Positions 17,450-27,256 of a stretch of 33,604 bases of DNA are shown in pieces. This stretch comes from Specibacter cremeus (GTDB lineage: Bacteria; Actinomycetota; Actinomycetes; Actinomycetales; Micrococcaceae). The stretch is taken from the NCBI RefSeq assembly GCF_003946885.1, contig NZ_RWKQ01000027.1, forward strand, positions 25,199 through 58,802. Direction: 5' to 3'. The notes beneath the pieces were generated by a model. It saw nothing but the letters and a program-made list of their open reading frames with translations, was not told where the DNA came from and did no database searches. The translations under genes and the position numbers were made by a program. Positions within the stretch are counted from its first letter, which is position 1; every line of letters starts with the position of its first letter.

Positions 17450-17492
17450 TTCGACTATTTCTACAAAGTTGCTACAAAGGACGGTGGAACTG

Positions 17493-18896
17493 ATGGCCCA
17501 GGAGCCGGCAGGTTCGTCAGCGGCACAGCCGGTACCAGGACACGAGACCGTGGACGCGTTTCTGGCCGGCGGTGCGGGGGCGCGGTCGCTTCGTCACGCG
17601 CCCGGCCCGTATTTCGGGTCGTATGGCGGGCGGTGGATGCCCGAGTCGCTGATCGCCGCGCTCGACGAGCTGGAGGACACGTTTGAGAAGGCGAAGGCCG
17701 ATCCGGAGTTCCTGGCCGAGATCGCCGAGTTGAACAAGAACTACTCGGGCCGGCCGTCCCTGCTGACCGAGGCGAAGCGGTTCGCCGGGCACGCCGGCGG
17801 CGTGCGCATCTTCCTCAAGCGCGAGGACCTGAACCACACGGGGTCGCACAAGATCAACAACGTGCTCGGCCAGGCCCTGCTGGCCCGGCGCATGGGCAAG
17901 ACCCGGCTGATCGCCGAGACCGGGGCCGGGCAGCACGGCGTGGCCAGTGCCACGGCCGCGGCGCTGCTCGGCATGGAATGCGTCGTGTACATGGGCGCCG
18001 AGGACTGCCGCCGGCAGGCGCTGAACGTGGCCCGCATGCAATTGCTCGGCGCCACCGTGGTCCCCGTGACCAATGGCTCGCAGACACTCAAGGACGCGAT
18101 CAACGACGCGTTGCGCGACTGGGTCGCGAACGTGGACACGACGCACTACGTCCTCGGCACGGCCGCCGGTGCGCACCCGTTCCCGGCCATGGTGCGCTTC
18201 TTCCACGAGGTCATCGGGGAGGAGGCGCGTGAACAGATCCTGGCCCAGACCGGCCGGTTGCCCGACGCCGTGTGCGCGTGCATCGGCGGCGGGTCCAACG
18301 CCATTGGCATCTTCCACGGGTTCCTCGACGATGCGAGCGTGCAGATCTTCGGCTTCGAGGCCGGCGGCGACGGCGTGGAGACCGGCCGGCACGCCGCGAC
18401 CATCACGCTGGGCCGCCCGGGCGTGCTGCACGGCGCCCGCTCCTACCTGATGCAGGACGAGGACGGCCAGACCATCGAGTCGCACTCGATCTCGGCCGGG
18501 CTCGACTACCCGGGGGTCGGCCCGGAGCACTCCTACCTGCACGACATCGGGCGGGTCACGTACGAGCCGATCACGGACGCCGAGGCCATGGACGCGTTCC
18601 GGTTGCTGTGCCGCACCGAGGGCATCATCCCGGCCATCGAGTCCTCGCATGCGCTGGCGGGCGCCATCAAGGTGGGCCGTCGGCTGGCCGAGGGCGTTGG
18701 CGACCCGCGGGAGTTGATCGTGATCGTCAACCTGTCCGGGCGCGGCGACAAGGACGTGGAGACGGCGGCCGACTGGTTCGGCATGCTGGATGAGGATGGC
18801 AACGTCAGGGGTACCACGCTGTCCACCCGCACGGCCAAGGGCGCCGGTACCCGTCCAAGTGCACAATACGCGCAGACCGAGGAGACGCAGGCATGA
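17493..18896 (+). CDS. trpB: Tryptophan synthase beta chain
   Basis: It joins indole and serine to tryptophan with PLP. The 467-residue protein contains [21 protein letters not shown] with the PLP-binding Lys120, [12 protein letters not shown], the phosphate-binding GGGSNAIG, and a C-terminal [10 protein letters not shown]. It is longer than most TrpB by about 40 residues at the N-terminus and a Thr/Ala-rich C-terminal tail. The ATG at 17493 is preferred; an in-frame TTG at 17445 would add 16 residues but lies in the AT-rich tract after the hairpin. AAAGGA is 11 bases upstream. The stop overlaps trpA. Confidence 0.95.
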   Translation: MAQEPAGSSAAQPVPGHETVDAFLAGGAGARSLRHAPGPYFGSYGGRWMPESLIAALDELEDTFEKAKADPEFLAEIAELNKNYSGRPSLLTEAKRFAGHAGGVRIFLKREDLNHTGSHKINNVLGQALLARRMGKTRLIAETGAGQHGVASATAAALLGMECVVYMGAEDCRRQALNVARMQLLGATVVPVTNGSQTLKDAINDALRDWVANVDTTHYVLGTAAGAHPFPAMVRFFHEVIGEEAREQILAQTGRLPDAVCACIGGGSNAIGIFHGFLDDASVQIFGFEAGGDGVETGRHAATITLGRPGVLHGARSYLMQDEDGQTIESHSISAGLDYPGVGPEHSYLHDIGRVTYEPITDAEAMDAFRLLCRTEGIIPAIESSHALAGAIKVGRRLAEGVGDPRELIVIVNLSGRGDKDVETAADWFGMLDEDGNVRGTTLSTRTAKGAGTRPSAQYAQTEETQA

Positions 18897-19708
18897 GAGT
18901 CAACGAGACCGCCAGCAAGTCCGCGGCCGCCGTCGAGCGTGCCCGCGCGGCGGGCCGCAAGGCGCTCATCGCCTACCTGCCGGCCGGGTACCCGGACAAG
19001 CAGACGTCCATCGACGCCGCCATCGCCGCCGCCCGCAACGGGGCCGACATCATCGAGATCGGCATCCCGTACTCCGACCCGGTCATGGACGGCGCCGTCA
19101 TCCAGGCCGCCACGACCCAGGCGCTGGCCAACGGCTTCCATGTGGCCGACGTGTTCGACATCGTGGCGGCCGTCACGACCGCGACCGATGCCGCCGTGCT
19201 GGTCATGACGTACTGGAACCCCGTGCTGCGCATGGGCGTGGACGACTTCTCCCGCCGCCTGGCCGGGGCCGGGGGCGCCGGACTCATCACCCCGGACCTG
19301 ATTCCGGACGAGGCGGCCGAGTGGTTCGCCGCGTCCGACAAGTACGGGCTGGACCGCGTGTTCCTGGTCGCCCCGTCGTCCACGCCGGAGCGCGTGGCCA
19401 TGACCGTGGAGGCGACGCGCGGCTTCGTGTACGCCGTGTCCATCATGGGTGTGACGGGGGCCCGCGCCAAGGTGTCGTCCGCCGCCGAGGCCGTCGTGGC
19501 CGCCGCCCATGCCGCGGCCGCGCCGCGCGTCTGCGTGGGGCTGGGCGTTTCCCGGCCGGAGCATGTGCGTGAGATTGCCGCGTACGCCGATGGCGTCATC
19601 GTGGGCACCGCGCTCGTGGCGGCGCTGCGCGACGGCGGCGTGCCCGCCGTGGGCGCCCTCACGGCCGAGCTCGCCGGCGGCTTTGACCAGGTCGGGGCCG
19701 GCCGATGA
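18893..19708 (+). CDS. trpA: Tryptophan synthase alpha chain
   Basis: It cleaves indole-3-glycerol phosphate to indole, which is channelled to TrpB. The 271-residue TIM barrel has [11 protein letters not shown], the catalytic Glu and Asp in [14 protein letters not shown], the family loop [12 protein letters not shown] and the phosphate-binding VGLGVS and VGTALV segments. The ATG sits in the trpB stop codon and the TGA sits in the lgt start. Confidence 0.96.
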   Translation: MRVNETASKSAAAVERARAAGRKALIAYLPAGYPDKQTSIDAAIAAARNGADIIEIGIPYSDPVMDGAVIQAATTQALANGFHVADVFDIVAAVTTATDAAVLVMTYWNPVLRMGVDDFSRRLAGAGGAGLITPDLIPDEAAEWFAASDKYGLDRVFLVAPSSTPERVAMTVEATRGFVYAVSIMGVTGARAKVSSAAEAVVAAAHAAAAPRVCVGLGVSRPEHVREIAAYADGVIVGTALVAALRDGGVPAVGALTAELAGGFDQVGAGR

Positions 19709-20679
19709 GCGGCGCCGTGCTGGCCGCGCTGCCGGCCGCCATCCCCGCGCCGGTCTGGTCCGGGTTCAGCATCGGGCCGCTGCGCGTCCACGCCTACGCC
19801 CTGTGCATCCTGCTGGGCATCATCGCCGCGCTGGTCCTGACCAGTGTGCGGTGGAAACGTCGCGGCGGCCCCGCGGACTCGATGTGGGACATCGCCATCT
19901 GGGCCATCCCGTTGGGCATCATCGGCGGCCGGCTCTACCACGTGTTCTCCTCGCCCGACGCCTACTTCGGGCCCGGCTACAACGGCACGGGCGACCTGTG
20001 GCTGATCCCGCAGATCTGGCGCGGCGGGCTGGGAATCTGGGGCGCCGTCGTGCTCGGCGTGCTGGGCGCCTGGATCGGCTGCCGCCGGTCCGGGGTGAAG
20101 TTGTCCGCGTTCATCGACGCGGCAGCGCCGGGCATCCTGCTCGCCCAGGCGATCGGCCGGTGGGGCAACTACTTCAACCAGGAGCTGTTCGGCGGCCCGA
20201 CGACGCTGCCGTGGGGCCTGCAGGTGGACCCGCAATACCTGCCCGCCGGGTTCGCCGAGGGAACGCTGTTCCACCCGACGTTCCTGTACGAATGCGTGTG
20301 GAACGTGCTGGGCGTCCTGGCGTTGCTGCTGCTGGATCGCAAGCTGAAGCTGCACCGTGGCCGGCTGTTCCTGCTGTACGTGATGATCTACACGGCCGGC
20401 CGGTTCTGGATCGAGCTGCTGCGCATCGACGCCGCGGAGATGATCACGTTCTTCGGCATCACCACGCGCCTGAACGTGTGGACCAGCGTGTTCGTGTTCA
20501 CCGGCGCCCTGATCGCGTTCCTGGCGTTGACGTTCGCCAAGCGAAATGCCGTGGACGATTCGGTGCTGCTGCCCGGCCGGCGCGCCAAGGCGGCGGACGC
20601 CGCGGCCGCGGAGCCCGCAGAGTCCGCGGAGCCCGCGCGTGCGGATACGCCCGAGAAGCCCGAGGCGCCCACGGACTGA
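19705..20679 (+). CDS. lgt: Prolipoprotein diacylglyceryl transferase
   Basis: It transfers diacylglycerol from phosphatidylglycerol to the lipobox Cys of prolipoproteins in the cytoplasmic membrane. The 324-residue protein has about seven membrane segments and the Lgt signature GRWGNYFNQELFG near residue 150. It also has IGGRLYHV with an essential-type Arg, and HPTFLYECVWN. The C-terminal tail is an Ala/Glu/Pro-rich cytoplasmic stretch with little similarity expected. The lgt-after-trpA order is common in actinobacteria and has no known metabolic logic. A strong terminator follows. Confidence 0.96.
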   Translation: MSGAVLAALPAAIPAPVWSGFSIGPLRVHAYALCILLGIIAALVLTSVRWKRRGGPADSMWDIAIWAIPLGIIGGRLYHVFSSPDAYFGPGYNGTGDLWLIPQIWRGGLGIWGAVVLGVLGAWIGCRRSGVKLSAFIDAAAPGILLAQAIGRWGNYFNQELFGGPTTLPWGLQVDPQYLPAGFAEGTLFHPTFLYECVWNVLGVLALLLLDRKLKLHRGRLFLLYVMIYTAGRFWIELLRIDAAEMITFFGITTRLNVWTSVFVFTGALIAFLALTFAKRNAVDDSVLLPGRRAKAADAAAAEPAESAEPARADTPEKPEAPTD

Positions 20680-20700
20680 CCCCCGCAACCTCCCGACCCG

Positions 20701-20760
20701 ATGGGCGGTGGTTGCTCGTTTTCAACGCGGAAACGGGCAACCACCGCCCATTTGTCGTTA
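20701..20760 (+). terminator. Terminator after lgt
   Basis: ATGGGCGGTGGTTGC (20701-20715) pairs perfectly with GCAACCACCGCCCAT (20737-20751). The inner CGTTT and AAACG can extend the stem, and the T-rich TTGTCGTT follows. It ends the trp-lgt transcript before gltB. Confidence 0.85.
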
Positions 20761-20782
20761 CAACCCAGCCGAAACACAGGGG

Positions 20783-20821
20783 GTCCACTATGTGGACGAA
20801 TCGGCAGCATGTGTGTAGTTG
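20783..20821 (+). promoter_or_regulatory. Palindromic operator candidate overlapping a gltB promoter
   Basis: A perfect interrupted palindrome, GTCCAC-TAT-GTGGAC (20783-20797), ends at a possible -35 box (TGGACG). TAGTTG at 20816-20821 follows after 18 bases as a possible -10 box. A factor bound to the palindrome would block this promoter. An alternative -10 box, TAATCT, lies at 20838-20843. Confidence 0.5.
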
Positions 20822-20829
20822 TGCTCGAA

Positions 20830-20876
20830 ACCGGTGGTAATCTGCTGCATACCGGTGGTGATCGTCACCGCCGGTA
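20830..20876 (+). promoter_or_regulatory. Repeat/hairpin element in the gltB leader
   Basis: Two near-identical 13-base direct repeats, ACCGGTGGTAATC (20830-20842) and ACCGGTGGTGATC (20851-20863), are exactly 21 bases apart. An inverted version, GTCACCGCCGGTA, is at 20864-20876. Repeat 2 and the inverted copy form a strong hairpin (about 11-13 bp with two G-U pairs). Repeat 1 could pair with the same arm instead. Either protein sites on one DNA face or a switchable RNA leader would fit. About 250 bases of leader follow before gltB, with another 8-bp hairpin, CGCCGGAG (21055-21062) with CTCCGGCG (21067-21074). Confidence 0.5.
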
Positions 20877-21128
20877 CGCCGCATGCCGGGTGGGTCACCG
20901 CTCGTCCCGGCAGCGGTCCACGCCGTCGTGGGTTTGGGCTGCGGCTCTCGCGAGGGGAACAAGATTCGCGGGGGTTACCGCCCTTGGCGCCAAATCCGCA
21001 GCGTGCACGGCACGCTCTCGAATCGGGCGGCCCGCCACAGCGACGCAGTGAAGGCGCCGGAGTTCCCTCCGGCGTTCGGGCCAACGACGTCCCCTCCAAC
21101 GCCAGACCCAGGGGAAGGGCATGTTTTC

Positions 21129-24100
21129 ATGACTCTCGCACTACCCAACCCACCCCGAACAGCCGATGCCGGAACCGGCGTCCTGTCGCCGTTCCAACGC
21201 TTTGCCGCCATCCCGGAGGCCGCCGGCCTGTACTCGCCGGAGCAGGAGAAGGACGCCTGCGGGCTGGCCATCGTCGCCACGCTGCGGGGCGTTCCCGGCC
21301 ACGACATCGTCGAGAACGCGCTCACCGCGCTGCGCAACCTGGAACATCGCGGGGCCGTCGGCGCCGACGAGGGCACCGGCGACGGCGCCGGCCTGCTGAC
21401 CCAGATCCCCGACGAGTTCTTCCGCGCCGTCACCGGGTTCACGTTGCCGGCCGCCGGCGAATACGCCGTCGGCACGGCATTCCTGCCGGCCGAGGAGGAC
21501 CAGCGGGCCGCCGCCCGTGCCGGGCTCGAGGCACTGGCCGGCTCCGAGGGCCTGACCGTGCTGGGCTGGCGTGAGGTCCCCGTCGTCGCCGGCCTGGTCG
21601 GCGCCATGGCCGCGTCCTGCATGCCGCACTTCGAGCAATTGTTCGTCGCGATCGGCCCGGACGTCCGCGCGACGGAGGCGAACGCGCTGGACTCCAGGGC
21701 GTTCCGGCTGCGCAAGCGCGCCCAGAACAAGTTCGGCGTGTACTTCCCGTCGCTGTCGTCGAAGACGATCGTCTACAAGGGCATGTTGACGACGGCGCAG
21801 CTCGAGCCGTTCTACCCGGACCTGTCCGATGCCCGGTTCAAGACACGCCTGGGGATCGTCCACTCGCGGTTCTCCACGAACACGTTCCCGTCGTGGCCGC
21901 TGGCCCAGCCGTTCCGCACCATCGCGCACAACGGCGAGATCAACACGGTCAAGGGCAACCGGAACTGGATGCGCGCGCGGCAGTCGACGCTCTCGCACCC
22001 GCTGCTCGGTGATGCGCCGGAGGACTTGTTCCCGATCTGTACGCCCGGCGCGTCCGACTCGGCGTCGTTCGACGAGGTCGCCGAGCTGCTGTGGCTGGCC
22101 GGCCGGCCCATCACCCAGGCCATCATGATGATGATCCCGGAGGCGTGGGAGAACCACGCCACCATGGACCCGGCCCGGCGCGCCTTCTACGAGTACCACT
22201 CGCTCATGATGGAGCCGTGGGACGGCCCCGCCGCGGTGTCGTTCACCGACGGCACCCTGGTCGGCGCCACACTGGACCGCAACGGGCTGCGCCCGGGCCG
22301 GTACTGGATCACCGAGGACGGGCTGGTCATCTTCGCCTCCGAGGTGGGCGTCATCAACGTCGACACGGTCAAGGTCGTGAAGAAGGGCCGCGTCTCGCCG
22401 GGGAAGATGTTCCTGGTCGACACCGAGGCGGGCCGGATCATCCCGGACAGCGAGGTCAAGGCCGGGTTGGCCGCCGCGAACCCGTGGGCCGACTGGGTCA
22501 AGGAGAACACGATCCGTCTGGCCGACCTGCCCGAGCGCGAACACGTGGTGCACACGCCGGCGTCCGTCACGCACCGCCAGCGCACGTTCGGCTACACCAC
22601 CGAGGAGCTGAAGGTGCTGCTCGGCCCCATGGCGCAGACCGGCGCCGAGCCGTTGGGCGCCATGGGCACGGACACCCCGGTGGCCGTGCTCTCGAAGCGC
22701 CCGCGCCTGCTGTTCGACTATTTCGTCCAGTCGTTCGCGCAGGTCACGAACCCGCCGCTGGACTCGATCCGTGAGGAACTCGTCACGTCGCTGAACACGA
22801 CGATCGGCCCGCAGGGCAACCTGCTCTCGCGCGCCAACGTCAGCCAGCCCCAGGTGGCGCTCACCTTCCCGGTCATCAACAACGACGACCTGGCCAAGAT
22901 CGCGAACATGGAGAATGCCACTGGCGATCGCATCGCCATGAAGGTGCGTGGCCTGTACAAGCCCGACGGCGGCGCGGCGGCCTTGCGCGCCCGGCTGGCG
23001 GAGATCTGTGAGCAGGTCTCCGGCGCCATCAACCGGGGGGTGCAGTACGTGGTCCTCTCCGACCGCGACTCGTCGGCGGCGTGGGCCCCGATCCCGTCGC
23101 TGCTGCTGCTCAGCGCCGTGCACCACCATCTGCTGCGCAGTGCCACGCGCACCAAGACGTCGCTGATCGTGGAGGCCGGTGACGTGCGCGAGGTTCATCA
23201 TGTGGCCGTGCTGGTCGGCTACGGCGCCGCCGCCGTGAACCCGTACCTGGCCATGGAGAGCGTCGAGGACCTGGTCCGCACCGGGGACGTGACCGGCGTC
23301 AGCGCTGAGGCGGCCGTGTACAACCTGATCAAGGGGCTCGGCAAGGGCGTGCTGAAGATCATGTCCAAGATGGGCATCTCGACGGTCGCCTCCTACTGCG
23401 GGGCGCAGACGTTCGAGGCGCTGGGCCTGTCCCAGTCGCTCGTCAACGAGTTCTTCGCCGGCACCCAGTCCCAATTGGGCGGGATCGGGCTGGACGTCAT
23501 CGCCGCCGAGGTCGCGGCACGGCACGCCACCGCCTACCCGGCCGACGGCGTCGACAACCCGCACCGGCCGCTGGCCGGCGGCGGCGAGTACCAGTGGCGG
23601 CGCGAGGGCGAACCGCACCTGTTCAACCCGGAGACGGTGTTCCGGCTCCAGCACGCCACGCGGGAGCGCCGGTACGACATTTTCAAGAAATACACCCGGG
23701 GTATCGACGACCAGTCGCACCACCTGATGACGCTGCGCGGGTTGTTGGAGTTCAAGGCCGGAGCGCGCCCGCCGGTGCCGCTGGAGGACGTCGAACCTGT
23801 CAGCTCGATCGTGAAGCGGTTCTCCACGGGTGCCATGAGCTACGGCTCCATCTCCCAGGAGGCGCACGAGACGCTCGCGATCGCCATGAACCGGCTGGGC
23901 GCCAAGTCCAACACGGGTGAGGGCGGCGAGGACGTCGACCGGCTGCTGGACCCGTCCCGCCGGTCGAAGATCAAACAGGTGGCGTCGGGCCGGTTCGGCG
24001 TGACGAGCCTGTACCTGACCAACGCCGAGGACATCCAGATCAAGATGGCCCAGGGCGCGAAGCCGGGGGAGGGCGGGCAGTTGATGGCCCGCAAGGTGTA

Positions 24101-25745
24101 CCCGTGGGTGGCCGGGACCCGGCACTCGACGCCGGGCGTCGGGCTGATCTCCCCGCCGCCGCACCATGACATCTACTCCATCGAGGACCTGGCCCAGCTG
24201 ATCTATGACTGCAAGCGCGCCAACCCGGCCGCCCGCGTCCACGTGAAGCTGGTCTCCGAGGTGGGGATCGGCACGGTGGCGGCCGGCGTGACCAAGGCCA
24301 AGGCCGACGTCGTGCTGGTTTCCGGGCACGACGGCGGCACCGGCGCCAGCCCGCTGAACTCGCTCAAGCATGCGGGCGTGCCGTGGGAGCTGGGGCTGGC
24401 CGAGACGCAGCAGACGTTGCGGCTGAACGGGCTGCGCGACCGGGTGGTCGTCCAGGTCGACGGGCAGCTGAAGACCGGCCGGGACGTGGTCATCGCCGCC
24501 CTGCTCGGCGCCGAGGAATACGGGTTCGCGACGGCACCGCTGGTGGTGTCCGGCTGCGTCATGATGCGCGTGTGCCACCTGGACACGTGCCCCGTGGGCG
24601 TGGCGACGCAGAACCCGGAGCTGCGCCGGCGGTTCAGCGGCAAGCCCGAGTTCGTGGTGAATTTCTTCGAGTTCCTGGCCGAGGAGGTGCGCGAGATCCT
24701 CGCCGAACTGGGCTTCCGCAGCCTGGAGGAGGCGATCGGGCACGCCGACGCGCTCGACACGCGTGCCGCCGTCGACCATTGGAAGGCCGAAGGACTGGAC
24801 CTGGCCCCGATCCTGCACGGTCCGGTGTTCGGCGACGACGTGCCGGTGCGCAACATCGTCGGGCAGAACCATGAACTGGACAAGCACTTCGACCAGCAGC
24901 TGATCACGCTCAGCGCTGAGGCGCTGGCGGATCGCAGCCCGGTGCGCATCAGCGTGCCCGTGGTCAACACGGACCGGTCGGTGGGCACCATGCTCGGCCA
25001 CGAGGTGACGAAGACGTTCGGTGTCGACCTGCTGGGCCCGGACACCATCGACGTCACGCTGACGGGGCAGGCCGGCCAGTCGCTGGGCGCGTTCCTGCCG
25101 GCCGGCATCACGCTGCGGCTGTTCGGGGACTCCAACGACTACGTGGGCAAGGGGCTCTCGGGCGGGCGGATCATCGTCCGCCCGGGTCGCCAGGACGTGT
25201 TCGTCGCCGAGGAGAACGTCATTGCCGGCAACGTGATCGGCTACGGCGCCACGAGCGGGGAAATGTTCTTGCGCGGCCAGGTCGGCGAACGGTTCCTGGT
25301 GCGCAATTCGGGTGCCACCGCCGTCGTCGAGGGCATCGGCGACCACGGCTGCGAATACATGACCGGCGGGCAGGCGCTCATCCTGGGCCGGACCGGGCGC
25401 AACTTCGGCGCCGGCATGTCCGGCGGCACGGCGTTCGTGCTCGACCTGCAGCGGGCCAAGGTGAACAAGCAGGCGCTGGACAGCGGGGAGTTGCTGCTCG
25501 ATCCGCTGGACGCCGAGGACCGGGAGATCGTCCACGCACTGCTGGCCAGGCACCGGGAGGAGACCGATTCGGCCCTGGCCGCGGCGCTGTTGGCCGACTT
25601 CGACGGCGCCACCGCCCGGTTCACGAAGGTGCTCCCGCGCGACTACGCCGCCGTACTGCAAACCCGCCTGGCCGCCGCCGCCTCGGGAATCGATCCCGAC
25701 GGTGACGAGGTCTGGCAACAAATCCTGGAGGTGACCGGTGGCTGA
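21129..25745 (+). CDS. gltB: Glutamate synthase (NADPH), large subunit
   Basis: It transfers the amide of glutamine to 2-oxoglutarate to give two glutamates. The 1538-residue length is normal. The class II glutamine amidotransferase domain is at about 44-420; its N-terminal nucleophile is Cys44 ([11 protein letters not shown]), exposed after removal of a 43-residue propeptide. The central and FMN-binding domains follow; [15 protein letters not shown] and [11 protein letters not shown] are visible. The 3Fe-4S cysteines are Cys1143, Cys1149 and Cys1154 ([12 protein letters not shown]). A C-terminal beta-helix (GXGXG) domain ends the protein. GGGGAAGGG precedes ATG 21129. The frame is open upstream to 20883, but that is leader. 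It overlaps gltD by eight bases. Confidence 0.96.
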   Translation: MTLALPNPPRTADAGTGVLSPFQRFAAIPEAAGLYSPEQEKDACGLAIVATLRGVPGHDIVENALTALRNLEHRGAVGADEGTGDGAGLLTQIPDEFFRAVTGFTLPAAGEYAVGTAFLPAEEDQRAAARAGLEALAGSEGLTVLGWREVPVVAGLVGAMAASCMPHFEQLFVAIGPDVRATEANALDSRAFRLRKRAQNKFGVYFPSLSSKTIVYKGMLTTAQLEPFYPDLSDARFKTRLGIVHSRFSTNTFPSWPLAQPFRTIAHNGEINTVKGNRNWMRARQSTLSHPLLGDAPEDLFPICTPGASDSASFDEVAELLWLAGRPITQAIMMMIPEAWENHATMDPARRAFYEYHSLMMEPWDGPAAVSFTDGTLVGATLDRNGLRPGRYWITEDGLVIFASEVGVINVDTVKVVKKGRVSPGKMFLVDTEAGRIIPDSEVKAGLAAANPWADWVKENTIRLADLPEREHVVHTPASVTHRQRTFGYTTEELKVLLGPMAQTGAEPLGAMGTDTPVAVLSKRPRLLFDYFVQSFAQVTNPPLDSIREELVTSLNTTIGPQGNLLSRANVSQPQVALTFPVINNDDLAKIANMENATGDRIAMKVRGLYKPDGGAAALRARLAEICEQVSGAINRGVQYVVLSDRDSSAAWAPIPSLLLLSAVHHHLLRSATRTKTSLIVEAGDVREVHHVAVLVGYGAAAVNPYLAMESVEDLVRTGDVTGVSAEAAVYNLIKGLGKGVLKIMSKMGISTVASYCGAQTFEALGLSQSLVNEFFAGTQSQLGGIGLDVIAAEVAARHATAYPADGVDNPHRPLAGGGEYQWRREGEPHLFNPETVFRLQHATRERRYDIFKKYTRGIDDQSHHLMTLRGLLEFKAGARPPVPLEDVEPVSSIVKRFSTGAMSYGSISQEAHETLAIAMNRLGAKSNTGEGGEDVDRLLDPSRRSKIKQVASGRFGVTSLYLTNAEDIQIKMAQGAKPGEGGQLMARKVYPWVAGTRHSTPGVGLISPPPHHDIYSIEDLAQLIYDCKRANPAARVHVKLVSEVGIGTVAAGVTKAKADVVLVSGHDGGTGASPLNSLKHAGVPWELGLAETQQTLRLNGLRDRVVVQVDGQLKTGRDVVIAALLGAEEYGFATAPLVVSGCVMMRVCHLDTCPVGVATQNPELRRRFSGKPEFVVNFFEFLAEEVREILAELGFRSLEEAIGHADALDTRAAVDHWKAEGLDLAPILHGPVFGDDVPVRNIVGQNHELDKHFDQQLITLSAEALADRSPVRISVPVVNTDRSVGTMLGHEVTKTFGVDLLGPDTIDVTLTGQAGQSLGAFLPAGITLRLFGDSNDYVGKGLSGGRIIVRPGRQDVFVAEENVIAGNVIGYGATSGEMFLRGQVGERFLVRNSGATAVVEGIGDHGCEYMTGGQALILGRTGRNFGAGMSGGTAFVLDLQRAKVNKQALDSGELLLDPLDAEDREIVHALLARHREETDSALAAALLADFDGATARFTKVLPRDYAAVLQTRLAAAASGIDPDGDEVWQQILEVTGG

Positions 25746-27195
25746 TCCACGCGGATTCTTGAAGGTGCGCGAACGCCAGACCCAGGCCCGGCGCCCCGTG
25801 CCCGTGCGCATCATGGACTGGAAGGAAGTGTACGAGGCGCAGGAGAAGGGCGTGCTGCGTGCGCAGGCCGGCCGGTGCATGGACTGCGGCGTGCCGTTCT
25901 GCCACCAGGGCTGCCCGCTGGGCAACCTGATCCCGGAGTGGAACGACCTGACGTGGCGGGACAAGGGGCAGGAGGCCATCGAGCGGCTGCATGCGACGAA
26001 CAACTTCCCCGAGTTCACCGGCCGGTTGTGCCCGGCCCCGTGCGAGACGGCCTGCGTGCTGGGCATCAACCAGCCGGCCGTGACGATCAAGCAGGTCGAG
26101 GTGTCGATCATCGACGAGGCGTTCGAGCAGGACTGGGTGCAGCCGCTGCCGCCGGCCCGGCTGACGGGCAAGACGGTGGCCGTGATCGGCTCCGGGCCCG
26201 CCGGGCTGGCCGCCGCGCAGCAGCTCACGCGCACCGGGCACACCGTCGCCGTGTATGAGCGTGACGACCGGATCGGTGGGCTGCTGCGCTACGGCATCCC
26301 GGACTTCAAGATGGAGAAGGAGAAGCTGGACCGCCGGCTCGAGCAGATGGAGGCCGAGGGCACGCGGTTCCGCCCCGGTGTCAACGTGGGCGTGGACGTC
26401 AGCTGGGACGCGCTGCGCCGCCGGTACGACGCCGTCGTCGTCTGTACCGGCGCCACCGTGCCGCGTGAGCTGCCCATCCCGGGCCGCGACCTGGCCGGCG
26501 TGCACGTGGCCATGGACTACCTGGTGCAGGCCAACCGGGTGGTGGCGGGGGACACCGTGGACGGGCAGATCGACGCCCGCGGCAAGCACGTGGTGATCCT
26601 GGGCGGCGGCGACACGGGGGCCGACTGCCTGGGCACGGCGCACCGGCAGCAGGCGGCGTCCGTGACGACGCTGGCGATCGGCAAGCAGCCGCCGGCGGAG
26701 CGCGCCGCGCACCAGCCGTGGCCGACGTTCCCTAACCTGTTTGAGGTGGCCAGCGCCCATGAGGAGGGCGGCGAGCGGACCTACCTGGCCTCGACCGTCG
26801 AGTTCCTCGGCGTGGACGGCGTGCTGACCGGCATCAAGGTGGCCGAGACCGAGTTCGTGGACGGGGGGCGGCGGCCGAAGGCCGGCACGGAGCGGGTCAT
26901 CGACGCCGACCTGGTGTTCCTGTCGCTGGGCTTCACCGGGCCGGAGACGGATCTGCTGGGCGAGCAGCTCCCGCTGGACCTGGACGCACGCGGCAACGTG
27001 GACCGCGACGGGTACTACATGACGAGCCGGCCCGGCGTGTTCGTGGCAGGGGACGCCGGGCGGGGCCAGTCGTTGATCGTGTGGGCGATCGCGGAGGGTC
27101 GTTCGGTGGCTGCGGCGGTGGATCGGTACCTGATGGGGGAGACGATCCTGCCGGCGCCGGTGGCGCCCATGGACACGGCTATCAGTGTGCTGTAG
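25738..27195 (+). CDS. gltD: Glutamate synthase (NADPH), small subunit
   Basis: It takes electrons from NADPH through FAD to the iron-sulfur clusters and on to GltB. The 485-residue protein begins with the cysteine-rich ferredoxin-like domain ([17 protein letters not shown], Cys47, 50, 55 and 59; CPAPCETAC). Next come the FAD Rossmann motif [13 protein letters not shown] near 152, the NADPH motif [12 protein letters not shown] near 286, and the C-terminal FAD-contact [22 protein letters not shown]. The GTG start lies inside the end of gltB, with GGAGGTG five to ten bases before it, so coupling is strong. No terminator is evident before pyk. Confidence 0.96.
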   Translation: MADPRGFLKVRERQTQARRPVPVRIMDWKEVYEAQEKGVLRAQAGRCMDCGVPFCHQGCPLGNLIPEWNDLTWRDKGQEAIERLHATNNFPEFTGRLCPAPCETACVLGINQPAVTIKQVEVSIIDEAFEQDWVQPLPPARLTGKTVAVIGSGPAGLAAAQQLTRTGHTVAVYERDDRIGGLLRYGIPDFKMEKEKLDRRLEQMEAEGTRFRPGVNVGVDVSWDALRRRYDAVVVCTGATVPRELPIPGRDLAGVHVAMDYLVQANRVVAGDTVDGQIDARGKHVVILGGGDTGADCLGTAHRQQAASVTTLAIGKQPPAERAAHQPWPTFPNLFEVASAHEEGGERTYLASTVEFLGVDGVLTGIKVAETEFVDGGRRPKAGTERVIDADLVFLSLGFTGPETDLLGEQLPLDLDARGNVDRDGYYMTSRPGVFVAGDAGRGQSLIVWAIAEGRSVAAAVDRYLMGETILPAPVAPMDTAISVL

Positions 27196-27203
27196 CCAAC
27201 GGC

Positions 27204-27209
27204 TAGGCT
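27204..27209 (+). promoter_or_regulatory. Probable -10 box (TAGGCT) of pyk
   Basis: TAGGCT lies nine bases after the gltD stop. Transcription would start near 27216, giving a leader of about 40 bases before pyk. Confidence 0.5.
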
Positions 27210-27256
27210 TGGTGCGAGACGAAATTTTCCAAGGAAACCACTACTAGGGCAGGTAC

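Noticed and set aside
20755-21128. Known glutamine riboswitch in the gltB leader
   Set aside because: I could not find the conserved cores of the glnA or downstream-peptide motifs, so the leader is described only by its repeats and hairpins.
21141-26243. A leftward open frame of 1700 codons opposite gltB and gltD
   Set aside because: It is a by-product of GC-rich third positions; its sequence is compositionally odd, rich in His/Arg/Gly/Val without domains, and it mirrors two well-conserved genes.
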